Shown in pieces: positions 8,862 through 18,180 of a stretch of DNA of 64,000 nucleotides. The position numbers and the translations under genes were made by a program. How positions within the stretch are numbered: the first letter of the stretch is position 1; each line of letters opens with the position of its first letter. The stretch is from Pseudobdellovibrionaceae bacterium (GTDB taxonomy: Bacteria; Bdellovibrionota; Bdellovibrionia; Bdellovibrionales; Bdellovibrionaceae), in contig JALHMX010000011.1 in assembly GCA_022843825.1 (NCBI GenBank), forward strand, positions 1-64,000, in the 5' to 3' direction. The notes beneath the pieces are model-generated. The model saw only the letters and a list, made by a program, of their open reading frames with translations. It made no database searches and had not been told where the DNA came from.

Positions 8862-9581
8862 ATGGACAAAGAAATAAATCACTCTCCAGATCCTGAAAAA
8901 ATTCGCTCCATGTTTTCTAAAGTCGCCGCAAAATATGATACTGCAAATTCGGTTTTATCCGTGGGCATACATCATCTTTGGAGAAAAAAAGTAATTACTC
9001 TGTCTAATGCAAAACCTGGAATGAAAGTTTTAGATTGCGCCACTGGAACTGGTGATCTGGCCATCGCTTTTAAAAAAGCCGTAGGGCCGAAAGGCGCTGT
9101 TGTTGGAACCGACTTTTGCGTCGAAATGATGGAAACTGCTCCGGCGAAGGCTAAGTCCCAAAACCTAGATATTACTTTTGAATTTGCTGATGTGACTAAA
9201 CTTCAATATCCCGATCAACAATTTGATATCACATCGATCTCTTTTGGCATTCGCAATGTCAGTAATCCAGTGACTGCACTAAAGGAAATGGCTCGTGTAA
9301 CAAAGCCTGGTGGCAAAGTCATGATTCTTGAATTCGGTAAAATGGATATGCCGGTGATCTCTCCGATTTATAATTACTATTCTGAAAATATTTTACCAAA
9401 ACTTGGCGGATTAGTTTCCGGCCAAAAAGAAGCGTACGATTATTTGCAAAAATCTTCTGCCGCTTTTCCCTCACGCGAAAATTTCTTAAATCTGATGAAA
9501 CAAACCGGCGCTTTTTCTAGTGTAAAATACACGCCGGTCAGTTTAGGAATTGCTTATATTTATGAGGGTGTAGTTCGGTAA
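8862..9581 (+). CDS. menG: demethylmenaquinone methyltransferase (UbiE/MenG)
   Basis: SAM-dependent C-methyltransferase for the last step of menaquinone synthesis, 239 aa. The UbiE signature is visible near the N-terminus (MFSKVAAKYDTANSVLSVG) followed by HLWRKK. SAM motif I is VLDCATGTGDLAI near residue 58. ITSISFGIRNV and MILEFGKM also match the family. It sits 4 nt after DAHP synthase, probably in one transcript, and ends 1 bp from the stop of convergent divIVA. Menaquinone rather than ubiquinone is inferred from menFDH next door. Confidence 0.93.
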   Translation: MDKEINHSPDPEKIRSMFSKVAAKYDTANSVLSVGIHHLWRKKVITLSNAKPGMKVLDCATGTGDLAIAFKKAVGPKGAVVGTDFCVEMMETAPAKAKSQNLDITFEFADVTKLQYPDQQFDITSISFGIRNVSNPVTALKEMARVTKPGGKVMILEFGKMDMPVISPIYNYYSENILPKLGGLVSGQKEAYDYLQKSSAAFPSRENFLNLMKQTGAFSSVKYTPVSLGIAYIYEGVVR

Positions 9582-9582
9582 A

Positions 9583-10068
9583 TTAATCCATATCAATTTC
9601 AGGTAAACGCATCTTCGGCATAAAGCTTTCACCTTGCTCGAGCAAAGACAAATGCGCTTGGGCCATGGCTTTAAGGTTAGCTTCAAATTGCATTTTGCAT
9701 TTTCGAAGTTCAGATACTTCTTGATATATTTTTTTCAATGACTCTTTAGCATCACGAACAATAACTTCTGCCTTTTCATGAGCTTCATTAATGATAATTT
9801 TTCCGTCGCGCTCAGCATCTTGCTTCATTTTCGAAGTGGTTTGAGTGGCTTGAGTCATGGTTTCTTGAAGCAGCTGTTCGCGCTCTTTGTATTGATGTAA
9901 GTCCAACTCTTTTTCTTTTAAAGTGGATCTTAAATAAGTTAACTCTTGTAACAGAGCTTCCATTTGCGCAGCCAGTGCGACTAAATAATCTTCAACCTGC
10001 TCGGGGTCATACCCCATCATTTTGCGATCAAATACCTTAGCTGCAATTTCTTTTGGAAAATACTTCAT
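9583..10068 (-). CDS. divIVA: DivIVA-domain protein
   Basis: A 161-aa protein with the DivIVA membrane-binding N-terminus (FPKEIAAKVFDRKMMGYDPEQVEDYL) followed by a long coiled coil rich in Glu, Lys and Gln from about residue 35 to 140. DivIVA proteins mark negatively curved membrane and organise poles or septa. They are best known in Gram-positives, but a homologue is established in Bdellovibrio, where it affects progeny shape. A strong SD (GGAGG, 6-nt spacing) precedes the ATG. It lies 78 bp downstream of the U32 gene in the same direction. Confidence 0.88.
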   Translation of the reverse strand: MKYFPKEIAAKVFDRKMMGYDPEQVEDYLVALAAQMEALLQELTYLRSTLKEKELDLHQYKEREQLLQETMTQATQTTSKMKQDAERDGKIIINEAHEKAEVIVRDAKESLKKIYQEVSELRKCKMQFEANLKAMAQAHLSLLEQGESFMPKMRLPEIDMD

Positions 10069-10146
10069 CTTGTTCCTCCGTGAACTCGACCCTATTTAAC
10101 TATCTTAACTATAGGAAATTTTTGCCGTTTCCTCCAGTTATAAGGT

Positions 10147-12693
10147 CTAGGGCTTGATATTTACTGGACTAAAGTTTGGCTTTTTCCGGGATTGATACTC
10201 TTGAGAGCGTGAAAGGCTACCCGCTGACAAACCGTAGACTTCCACGGTCTGCAACTGGGTAGATGCTTCTTCTATTTTTGTGGTACCTTCAATAACTTGC
10301 AGATATGTCGCTATTTTCCCAATCAATTCATCACCAGTTTCATATAGTGCTTCATAGCGAACGCGCCCGATGCCAGCTTGTTGCCATGTCGGTAAATAAC
10401 TGAGTGCGGTTTGTGACTTGGCATTGTACATGGTGTTTCGGCATTCATGATCGGGTTTAATCCAATGCCAGTTTCCAAATTGATCTTTAAGCTGTACTTT
10501 GTGTTTTTCACAAGGTTTTCCACAATCCTTGAAGCTTGATCCTTTACTTAGAAACGCTGCAAACACACAGTGCTCCATATGAAAGCTGGGCATTGCTTGG
10601 TGGACGGTCGCTTCCAACTTTTGCGCATCTGAGTTCGTTAATAACAAATTCAATTGCTCTGCATTTAAATCATAAGAGACGCAAACGCTGTCTAGTCCTT
10701 TAGATAAAAGATAATCCGCTGTAAAATGGTTGGTCACATTTAAACTGAAATCCCCACGAATTTCTTTATTAAACGGATTTATATTCCTATAGTAATGAAC
10801 CGCCCCTAAATTACGAGCTAAAATAAAATCAGGATCTAAGCTTTTGATATTTTTTAAATTTTGATATTCTTGCGGCTTTAAAATCCGAGTCGTTGCAATC
10901 CCGACCTTAATTTTGTTTTCTTTAAATAAAGAAATCGAGTCTGAATAATCGCGGCCAAATTCAAAATCCAGAATCACTGAATCCAAATGTTGAATTTTAA
11001 TTTTTCCAGTCTTAATCGCAGATATGACGTCCATAACCTGTGATTTTTCTCGAAGTAAGACTACTAGCTGTGTTGATTGAATCTGCGATGGCTTGATGGT
11101 CGACGTAGGAAGCTGAAAATTTCGATCTATTGCCGTATCCCAAGCATCGATGTAATTTGTCGAGCGCGCCTGAGTCAGAAGTTCGGTGGCCCTTTGGCGA
11201 AGCTGTTTAATTTCTTTATTTGAAATATAAAGAGGCTCCGCTGTTTTCCAGTCAAAGCTGACTTGAGCTAATTCAAAGGGTGTTGCGGCCAAAGCGCCTA
11301 ATTCATTTTTGATCATCTCGTCATTAATACCACGGCTCTGAGCTGTTTGGACAATTGACTCAGAGATGACCTGAACTTGATGCCGCCCATCTGTTAACGT
11401 CAGCACCACGGGTTTATTAAGCTCTAAAACCACATGGTAAGAAACAGGAACACGTTTAAAGTAATTCTTATCATTATAAGATTTCTGAATTTCTTTTTTC
11501 TGTTCTTTATCATGATTCAAGTATACCAAAGCATTTAAATACGTTTCATCAATTTTAAGATCATTGGAAAACTCAACTTGATAGGTTCTAGCTGACTTCT
11601 TCTTCACGCCAAAGATAAAGCCACCCTTTTCACTTTTATTTAAAGCGAACAGTAATCCATCACCATTCTGCAAATTCATTTCAAGATCTGTTTTAATCAC
11701 TAAGGCCGAGGGCAAGACTTCTACAACTTTTCCAATGTTCGCTCCTCGATGTGAACTAAAAGTCCCATCGACTAATTTTTGATGATTAACTCCATGAAGC
11801 CAGCCCGAGAAAAATCCTCGCGAATAATTCACCGCCATTTTATTTTTCAGCTGTTGAATCTGATTTTCTGATGTTACTTCTTCAGCCAAAGTACTATCAA
11901 TAACTTGGCGATAGGATTCAGCAACGGAAGCGACATATTCAGGGGACTTTAATCGGCCCTCAACTTTAAAGCTGCTGACACCGATTTTCATCAATTCAGG
12001 AATCTCCGCAATGCCGCAAAGATCCTGTGGAGATACTAAGTAGTCCCGATTTACAGTCTCAACTTTTTCACCGTCGACAATCAGATCATAGCTGAAACGA
12101 CAACTTTGTGCACACTGTCCGCGATTCGCCGAACGCCCGCCAATCGATTCAGATGTGAAGCATTGTCCCGAGTAAGATACGCATAAAGCTCCATGAACAA
12201 AAACTTCTAATTCTTTTTCGGTGGCTTTTTTGATAAGTTGAATTTCTGATAAAGAATTTTCTCTGCCTAAAACAAATCTTTTTATTTTAAGATCGGAAAG
12301 AAATTCAATCGCCAAGTCATTCGTGATGGTCATTTGTGTAGAGCCGTGAATGACTTGATCCGGTGCAATTTGCCGAATCAACTGAGCTAACCCTAAATCT
12401 TGTACGATCAAAGCATCAGGTTTTAAAGGAAGTACTTTTTTTATAGCTTCAATCACCGCGGGAAGCTCATTTTCAAAAATAACTATATTGAAAGCCAAAT
12501 TAACTTTAACACCGTAAAGATGGCAGGTTTCAATGATCTCTTTCAGCTCTGAAAGCTCATGATCATGACTTCGGCCGCGAGCATTGAATCCCGGAAATCC
12601 CATAAAAATAGCATCGGCCCCATTGTGAATGGCAGCTAGAGCCATTTCTTTATGGCCCACGGGTAATAAAAGCTCGAAGTTTTGATTTAGCAT
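10147..12693 (-). CDS. large U32-family protein (RlhA-like)
   Basis: A protein of 848 aa. The N-terminal U32 domain (about 1-330) starts FELLLPVGHKEMALAAI and holds the U32 signature GGRSANRGQCAQSCRFSYD with its Cys cluster near residue 180. The middle (about 330-500) resembles the DUF3656-type insert of RlhA-like proteins. The C-terminal part (about 530-800) is a second TIM-barrel-like region with another Cys cluster (HMEHCVFAAFL, KDCGKPCEKH, HECRNTMYNA), probably for an Fe-S cluster. U32 members studied in E. coli are tRNA or 23S rRNA hydroxylation factors rather than peptidases. RNA modification is therefore likelier than proteolysis, but the substrate is unproven. Confidence 0.87.
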   Translation of the reverse strand: MLNQNFELLLPVGHKEMALAAIHNGADAIFMGFPGFNARGRSHDHELSELKEIIETCHLYGVKVNLAFNIVIFENELPAVIEAIKKVLPLKPDALIVQDLGLAQLIRQIAPDQVIHGSTQMTITNDLAIEFLSDLKIKRFVLGRENSLSEIQLIKKATEKELEVFVHGALCVSYSGQCFTSESIGGRSANRGQCAQSCRFSYDLIVDGEKVETVNRDYLVSPQDLCGIAEIPELMKIGVSSFKVEGRLKSPEYVASVAESYRQVIDSTLAEEVTSENQIQQLKNKMAVNYSRGFFSGWLHGVNHQKLVDGTFSSHRGANIGKVVEVLPSALVIKTDLEMNLQNGDGLLFALNKSEKGGFIFGVKKKSARTYQVEFSNDLKIDETYLNALVYLNHDKEQKKEIQKSYNDKNYFKRVPVSYHVVLELNKPVVLTLTDGRHQVQVISESIVQTAQSRGINDEMIKNELGALAATPFELAQVSFDWKTAEPLYISNKEIKQLRQRATELLTQARSTNYIDAWDTAIDRNFQLPTSTIKPSQIQSTQLVVLLREKSQVMDVISAIKTGKIKIQHLDSVILDFEFGRDYSDSISLFKENKIKVGIATTRILKPQEYQNLKNIKSLDPDFILARNLGAVHYYRNINPFNKEIRGDFSLNVTNHFTADYLLSKGLDSVCVSYDLNAEQLNLLLTNSDAQKLEATVHQAMPSFHMEHCVFAAFLSKGSSFKDCGKPCEKHKVQLKDQFGNWHWIKPDHECRNTMYNAKSQTALSYLPTWQQAGIGRVRYEALYETGDELIGKIATYLQVIEGTTKIEEASTQLQTVEVYGLSAGSLSRSQEYQSRKKPNFSPVNIKP

Positions 12694-12738
12694 AAGAAGG
12701 CTTTGTGATACCCGGAATCCATGATTTTTTGTAGCTTT

Positions 12739-13020
12739 TTAACGGGTTTGGGTCTTTTTAGCGTAGGCTTTGTTCTTGGCAATGATACTTTTTACAACGT
12801 CATGATACAAATCCCGCAAATGCTCGTCTTGAGATAGTTGCGGATGCTTATCGAATTGATGAATTAAAAAAAGTTCGCGCTCCAGATCAATTATCTCTAT
12901 ATTAGATTCGCCTTTAACTTTCCAGATTTGATCAACTAAGTCTTTACGTTTAAGTATAAATGTTAGTAGGTCCTCATGCAGCTTTTCAATTTCATTTCGA
13001 AGCTTCTTGATTTTTTCCAT
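12739..13020 (-). CDS. AroQ-type chorismate mutase-like protein
   Basis: A 93-aa all-helical protein with the AroQ layout: helix 1 with LRNEIEKLHEDLLTFILKRKDLVDQIWKVK (the Arg and Lys expected to contact chorismate), then IEIIDLERE and a C-terminal helix. It would convert chorismate to prephenate for Phe/Tyr synthesis. It begins 1 nt after the stop of the outer-membrane protein gene, so the two share a transcript although no functional link is obvious. The call rests on pattern only; a non-catalytic AroQ-fold protein is possible. Confidence 0.68.
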   Translation of the reverse strand: MEKIKKLRNEIEKLHEDLLTFILKRKDLVDQIWKVKGESNIEIIDLERELFLIHQFDKHPQLSQDEHLRDLYHDVVKSIIAKNKAYAKKTQTR

Positions 13021-13021
13021 G

Positions 13022-14179
13022 TTATTTTTTACGAAGTTTGATTTTATACCCTGGAGTGCTTTTTTTCTTAGGCACTGTATTTATTTGCATCTCTTCATCT
13101 TCTTCTGGCGTCGTGGCCTCTTTTAAGCTTTTCGGCGAGCCTTCTATTTGCTGGATATAATTATTTTCTACCGGCTGAATTGTTTTAAAATACTTTTGAT
13201 CAACACCATCATCGGTATTTTCTTTAAATAAGGGCTCTGGAGCCTGCCGGCGAGGACGCGCCGGTGTGGACGAACCAAATCCAGGGTCATAGTCTAAAAC
13301 CCACGCTAAATTTGCGCCCACATAAAAACCTGAGGATGTATTAGATCCTAAAATATTTGTACCCGCAAAAACTTTAAGCTCAGACTGATGAGTAAAAGAG
13401 ACATTGAAGTTAAACTCTACATTATGATAATTGGGGTTAATGGCATTGAATATTTTGCTTCCGCCATTAACACGATTGTTTAAATTATTTCTGTAAGCCG
13501 CATTATCTGTGTAATCATCATTTATAACAGTTATACCCCCTAAGACTGCACCACCAAGCCCGTAGCCAGAAAATCGATATTCTGCACCAACTCCATAGGT
13601 GGCTAGCGAAGATAGGCCAGAACCTCGCAGTAAAAAACCACCTTTTAAATAAGAATAAATCTCACCTTCAAAATCGACATTTAAAATAGCCTCTGGATGG
13701 ACTTTATAAACACCATCAGAGGTAAGAACAGTATCACCATTAGTGTCGACAGACTCTAACGGGTGTGAATAACTAAGTCGTCCAAAAAACCGGTACCATA
13801 TATCTTGCATAAACAAGTATTCGCCCCCAATGTCGATGCGATTAACTAAAGAATTCTTACGCGAAAATAACGCATCTTCTGATTCAGAGTTTGCTACGTT
13901 AATTCCCGCCATTAAAGCTAAGTCAGAAAACTGCCATCGAATATGCGGCGCTATGTCCGTAACTTGAAAGCTGTGACCTGCTGGCAAAGTGTCACGTGTG
14001 CCATCTGCACTAAAATTGGCCTCTGTCTTGTAATATTGGACATCCAAATGAAGACTGATCGGCTTCGTTCTAAATGTTCTATATGAATCATAAGCCCTTG
14101 CCTCTGTTTTTTGAGGAAAGTAGGCCAAGAACATTAACGATAAAAAGATAAAACGACGAACTATATAGATTTTTTTCAT
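13022..14179 (-). CDS. predicted outer-membrane beta-barrel protein
   Basis: A 385-aa protein with an N-terminal signal peptide (MKKIYIVRRFIFLSLMFLAY, cleavage near KTEA-RA). A long region of alternating polar and hydrophobic residues follows, with repeated aromatic ends (GGEYLFMQDIWYRFFGRLSY, GVGAEYRFSGYG), typical of outer-membrane barrels. The last 85 residues are low-complexity and charged, ending KIKLRKK, an unusual tail for a barrel and perhaps periplasmic. No named family is recognised. It is upstream of the chorismate mutase-like gene and divergent from the MFS transporter. Confidence 0.7.
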   Translation of the reverse strand: MKKIYIVRRFIFLSLMFLAYFPQKTEARAYDSYRTFRTKPISLHLDVQYYKTEANFSADGTRDTLPAGHSFQVTDIAPHIRWQFSDLALMAGINVANSESEDALFSRKNSLVNRIDIGGEYLFMQDIWYRFFGRLSYSHPLESVDTNGDTVLTSDGVYKVHPEAILNVDFEGEIYSYLKGGFLLRGSGLSSLATYGVGAEYRFSGYGLGGAVLGGITVINDDYTDNAAYRNNLNNRVNGGSKIFNAINPNYHNVEFNFNVSFTHQSELKVFAGTNILGSNTSSGFYVGANLAWVLDYDPGFGSSTPARPRRQAPEPLFKENTDDGVDQKYFKTIQPVENNYIQQIEGSPKSLKEATTPEEDEEMQINTVPKKKSTPGYKIKLRKK

Positions 14180-14247
14180 AGCCTTTTTAGTTTATACGAG
14201 TTTTAATACCTGAGTAGTTCGGAATTTTAATTTAGGGGACCTAAGTC

Positions 14248-15462
14248 TTGAAAAAACCTATGGCTATAATATTTATTACTGTATTTATTTACCTTCTTGG
14301 TTTCGGCATGATTCTGCCTGTTATTCCGCTGCTCAGCACCCATTATGGCGCTACCGCTTTTCAGGTTGGTCTACTCATGTCAGTTTTCTCATTGATGCAG
14401 TTTGTATTTGCACCATTTTGGGGGAAACTGAGCGATCGCTATGGCCGACGTCCTATTCTTATATATTGTCTTCTCGGCGAAGCCGTTGCGTATATTATTC
14501 TCGCTCAAGCCCGCTCGCTTGAAATGTTATTCGTCGCACGCATACTTACAGGATTTTTTGCCGCCTCGTTATCCACAGCATCCGCATATATTTCTGATAT
14601 CACAACGCCTGAAAATAGAACCAAGGGCATGGCACTTATCGGAGCCGCATTTGGTCTTGGCTTTTTATTTGGTCCTGCCATCGGTGGTGGATTAACAATT
14701 TTGGCGCAACAATACTCGACAGATTACTCTTTTATCGTCAGCTTCAATGCTTATCCGGTGGCCGTACTTTGTATTCTTACATTTGTTTTTGCCTATTTTA
14801 ACTTAAAAGAAAGCATGGAGAGAAAACCTATTGCTGAAGAAAAGTCGACCAAGAATCAACTTCGACAAATTTTGACTCTGTCGCAGCGGCCACTTATGGG
14901 AAAAATGATGTACATCTTTGGATGGACCACTTTCTGTATGGCCATGATGGAGTCTACTTTAGTGCTTTTAATGAAGGAACGGTTTAACTGGGGAATCAAA
15001 GAAGCCAGTTTCGGATTTGCTTATGTAGGAATCTGTATTGTTTTTACTCAGGCCATTCTGGTCCGTCGCATGATTCCTGTTTATGGAGAAAAAGCTCTGA
15101 TTCGACTGGGTCTTACATTTATGGCTTTAGGTTTTATTTTTATTGCAGTAGCGCCTAGCCTGTTAAGCATGGCTATAGCAATGACTTTCTTATCTGTGGG
15201 CAATGCCTTTGCAACCTCTTCACTTATGGGAAGTATTTCATTAATGGCTTCTCCGGATCATCAAGGCTCTACCTTAGGAGCTACACAAAGTCTTTCTTCA
15301 TTGGGACGTGTAATTGGGCCTGCCTTCGGAACTTTACTTTTTGGTGCCCTGTCTATGCCTTCCCCATTTTGGACTGCGGGCCTCTTTCTTATTCTTAATA
15401 TTTTGCTTATTTCTAAATATTACTCTCAGCTCCCCGCCTCAAATGTAAAAACAGCTTCGTAA
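14248..15462 (+). CDS. MFS transporter (TetA-like drug efflux type)
   Basis: Twelve-helix major facilitator of 404 aa, probably a drug/proton antiporter of the TetA/MdtG type. MFS motif A is clear after helix 2 (GKLSDRYGRRPIL), and a motif C-like glycine-rich segment lies in helix 5 (GAAFGLGFLFGPAIGGGL). It starts at TTG with AGGGGA about 8 nt upstream. Its divergent neighbour is an outer-membrane protein and the next gene downstream is valS. The substrate cannot be read from sequence. Confidence 0.88.
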   Translation: MKKPMAIIFITVFIYLLGFGMILPVIPLLSTHYGATAFQVGLLMSVFSLMQFVFAPFWGKLSDRYGRRPILIYCLLGEAVAYIILAQARSLEMLFVARILTGFFAASLSTASAYISDITTPENRTKGMALIGAAFGLGFLFGPAIGGGLTILAQQYSTDYSFIVSFNAYPVAVLCILTFVFAYFNLKESMERKPIAEEKSTKNQLRQILTLSQRPLMGKMMYIFGWTTFCMAMMESTLVLLMKERFNWGIKEASFGFAYVGICIVFTQAILVRRMIPVYGEKALIRLGLTFMALGFIFIAVAPSLLSMAIAMTFLSVGNAFATSSLMGSISLMASPDHQGSTLGATQSLSSLGRVIGPAFGTLLFGALSMPSPFWTAGLFLILNILLISKYYSQLPASNVKTAS

Positions 15463-15478
15463 TTTGCCTTAGTTTTGT

Positions 15479-15484
15479 TATATT
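15479..15484 (+). promoter_or_regulatory. candidate -10 element giving a leaderless valS transcript
   Basis: TATATT lies 8 nt before the valS ATG, and no SD precedes that ATG. A start point at the usual distance from this box would fall on or next to the start codon. The -35 (TTCGTA with a 17-nt spacer) is weak. Confidence 0.35.
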
Positions 15485-15492
15485 TCTGATCT

Positions 15493-18180
15493 ATGAGCAA
15501 AGACCAAAATACCAATTTAGATGATCGATATAATCCACAAAACGTAGAGGCTCGAGTTTATGCCGAATGGGAAAAAGCGGGCTACTTTAAATCCCATGAT
15601 CAATCAAACAAGCCGCCATTTTCTATTATATTACCTCCGCCCAATGTGACTGGATTTTTACATATCGGTCATGCTTTAGATCACACAATTCAAGATTTAT
15701 TAATTCGGTGGAAACGCATGAGTGGATTTAATGCCATGTGGTTACCTGGCACTGATCATGCGGGTATCGCTACTCAAAGCGTCGTGGAGAAAGATCTAAA
15801 AAAGCAAGGAATCACTCGACATACTTTAGGACGAGAGAAATTTGTTGATAAAATTTGGGAATGGAAACATGAGTACGGCGATCGCATTTATCGCCAAATG
15901 CGCAGACTGGGTGATTCCTGTGACTGGGATCGCGCTACTTTTACTTTAGATGAAGGTGTATCGCGCGCCGTTCGTAAAGTTTTCGTCACTTTGTATAAAA
16001 AAAATATGATCTACAAAGGTCTTAAATTAATTAATTGGAGCGGACCACTTGAAACCGCCATTTCAGATTTAGAAGTCGAGCACAAACAAGTTAAAGCCGC
16101 TATTTACCATATTAACTATCCAGTTGATGGTACTTCCGCTTTTTTAACAGTTGCAACAACTCGTCCGGAAACAATGCTGGGTGACACTGCTCTTTGTGTG
16201 CATCCAGATGATGAGCGATATCAGCAGTATATTGGCAAAACCGTTACTGTGCCTTTAATCCATCGTAAAATTAAGGTGATTGCAGACACCTATGTCGATA
16301 GAGAATATGGATCTGGAGTTTTAAAGGTTACTCCCGCTCATGATTTTAACGATTACAAAATTGGAAAAACCCATGATTTAGAATTTATTAATATTCTGAA
16401 TAAAAAAACTGAATTGAATGAAAACGCAGGTCCTTATCAGGGACTTAAAGTCACGGAGGCACGCAAGAAAGTTTGTGAAGACTTAAAAGCTTTAGGACTT
16501 TTGATTAAGGAAGAGCCCCATGTACACTCCGTGGGACACTGTTCGCGCTCGGGTGCAGTGGTAGAGCCTTTTCTTTCTGAACAATGGTTTATGAAAATGG
16601 ACGACTTGGCTGGGCCCGCAAAGCGTGTGGTTGAATCAGGCACTGTTCGTTTCGAGCCTGAGTCTTGGTCCAAGGTTTATCTTCATTGGATGAATATTAT
16701 TGAAGATTGGTGCATCTCGCGACAGCTATGGTGGGGACACCGTATTCCTGCGTGGCATTGCGAAGCTTGCCAAGAACACACAGTGTCTGAAACAGATCCT
16801 ACCCAATGCGCAAAGTGTGGAAGTAAAAATATCAAACAAGAAGATGATGTTTTAGATACTTGGTTCAGCTCCGCTTTATGGCCTTTTTCAACAATGGGTT
16901 GGCCGGATGAAAACACCCATTCATTGGAAACACAAAAAACTTTTTATCCCACCAGTTACTTAGTTACCGGTCATGATATTATCTTTTTCTGGGTTGCGCG
17001 CATGATCTTGATGGGTCTTGAGTTTAAAAAAGATGTTCCCTTTAGAACAGTCTATATTCACGGACTTGTACGTGATAGTAAAGGGCAGAAAATGTCGAAA
17101 TCTTTAGGAAACTCTGTTGACCCTATTGATATGATCGACAAATACGGAGCTGATGCTCTTCGCTTTAGTTTCTTAGCTCATCTATTTAGCGGAAAAGACC
17201 TTAAATTTAGTGAGCAGCGCCTTGAAGGATATCGCAACTTCATGAATAAAATATGGAATGCGGCTCGGTTTGCTTTAACCAATTTAGCGGACTTTAAAGT
17301 TCCAGCTGAAGGACTAAAAGCCTTACCTAATGCGAAAGACATGAGTGTTTTTGATCAGTGGATTGTTACTAAGCTTGCCGATGTGGAAAAGAAAGTGGAT
17401 GAGGCTTTAGAAGCAGAAAGATTTTCTGATGCAGCCACGGCACTTTATCAGTTTATTTGGAATCAATTCTGCGATTGGTATATTGAATTCACTAAACCAA
17501 CAATCACGAGTTCGCCAGCGACACAATTGGTGATGGCTCACGTACTTAATCGTATTGTGCGACTACTGCATCCATTCTGCCCGTTTATAACAGAAGAGAT
17601 TTATTCAAAACTTCCACTGAAAAGTGAAGCTTGTATTATCGATACCTATCCTAATATAAGAAACGACAAAGAGTTTTTAGCATTAGGAAATAAACAAATT
17701 GAAGCTGAAATTGATTTGATCAAAGAAGTTATTACGGCCATTCGTAATATTCGTGGCGAGCTCAGAATAAGTCCCGCAGTTAAATTGCAACTTCGCTTAG
17801 CGACTAATAATGCTAAAGCCATAGAAATACTTAAAACCAATCAAACAGCTATTTCTCTATTGGGAAGAACTGAAAACATTGCCATAGGCGATGAAGGAAA
17901 CTTAAATAAATGTGCCGTATCCCAAGTGAATTCGACAGATCTGAAGGTGAAAGTCATTATACCCCTTGAAGGATTGGTGGATTTTAACGAAGAGGTTAAA
18001 CGCATTCAAAAAACCATTGAAAAATTAGATAAAGATATAGCATTGCTTACAAACAAATTATCTAACGAAAAGTTTCTACAGAATGCCGATGAAGACGTCG
18101 TGGCCGTAGACAAAGAGTTATTACTGCAGTCTAAAGAGCAAATCGTTCTTTTAAAGGAAGCGCTTGAGCGATTCAAGTAA
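15493..18180 (+). CDS. valS: valyl-tRNA synthetase
   Basis: Class I aminoacyl-tRNA synthetase of 895 aa, full length. It begins with the ValRS-type motif PPPNVTGFLHIGHAL (HIGH signature, about residues 48-62). The CP1 editing domain contains ATTRPETMLGDTA, a zinc-type cluster lies around CEACQ...CAKCG, and the catalytic loop is KMSKSLGNSVDP near residue 535. The anticodon-binding domain follows, and a C-terminal coiled-coil arm closes the protein (from about residue 835). It overlaps the next gene by 17 nt. No T-box or SD is seen upstream; see the candidate -10. Confidence 0.97.
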   Translation: MSKDQNTNLDDRYNPQNVEARVYAEWEKAGYFKSHDQSNKPPFSIILPPPNVTGFLHIGHALDHTIQDLLIRWKRMSGFNAMWLPGTDHAGIATQSVVEKDLKKQGITRHTLGREKFVDKIWEWKHEYGDRIYRQMRRLGDSCDWDRATFTLDEGVSRAVRKVFVTLYKKNMIYKGLKLINWSGPLETAISDLEVEHKQVKAAIYHINYPVDGTSAFLTVATTRPETMLGDTALCVHPDDERYQQYIGKTVTVPLIHRKIKVIADTYVDREYGSGVLKVTPAHDFNDYKIGKTHDLEFINILNKKTELNENAGPYQGLKVTEARKKVCEDLKALGLLIKEEPHVHSVGHCSRSGAVVEPFLSEQWFMKMDDLAGPAKRVVESGTVRFEPESWSKVYLHWMNIIEDWCISRQLWWGHRIPAWHCEACQEHTVSETDPTQCAKCGSKNIKQEDDVLDTWFSSALWPFSTMGWPDENTHSLETQKTFYPTSYLVTGHDIIFFWVARMILMGLEFKKDVPFRTVYIHGLVRDSKGQKMSKSLGNSVDPIDMIDKYGADALRFSFLAHLFSGKDLKFSEQRLEGYRNFMNKIWNAARFALTNLADFKVPAEGLKALPNAKDMSVFDQWIVTKLADVEKKVDEALEAERFSDAATALYQFIWNQFCDWYIEFTKPTITSSPATQLVMAHVLNRIVRLLHPFCPFITEEIYSKLPLKSEACIIDTYPNIRNDKEFLALGNKQIEAEIDLIKEVITAIRNIRGELRISPAVKLQLRLATNNAKAIEILKTNQTAISLLGRTENIAIGDEGNLNKCAVSQVNSTDLKVKVIIPLEGLVDFNEEVKRIQKTIEKLDKDIALLTNKLSNEKFLQNADEDVVAVDKELLLQSKEQIVLLKEALERFK

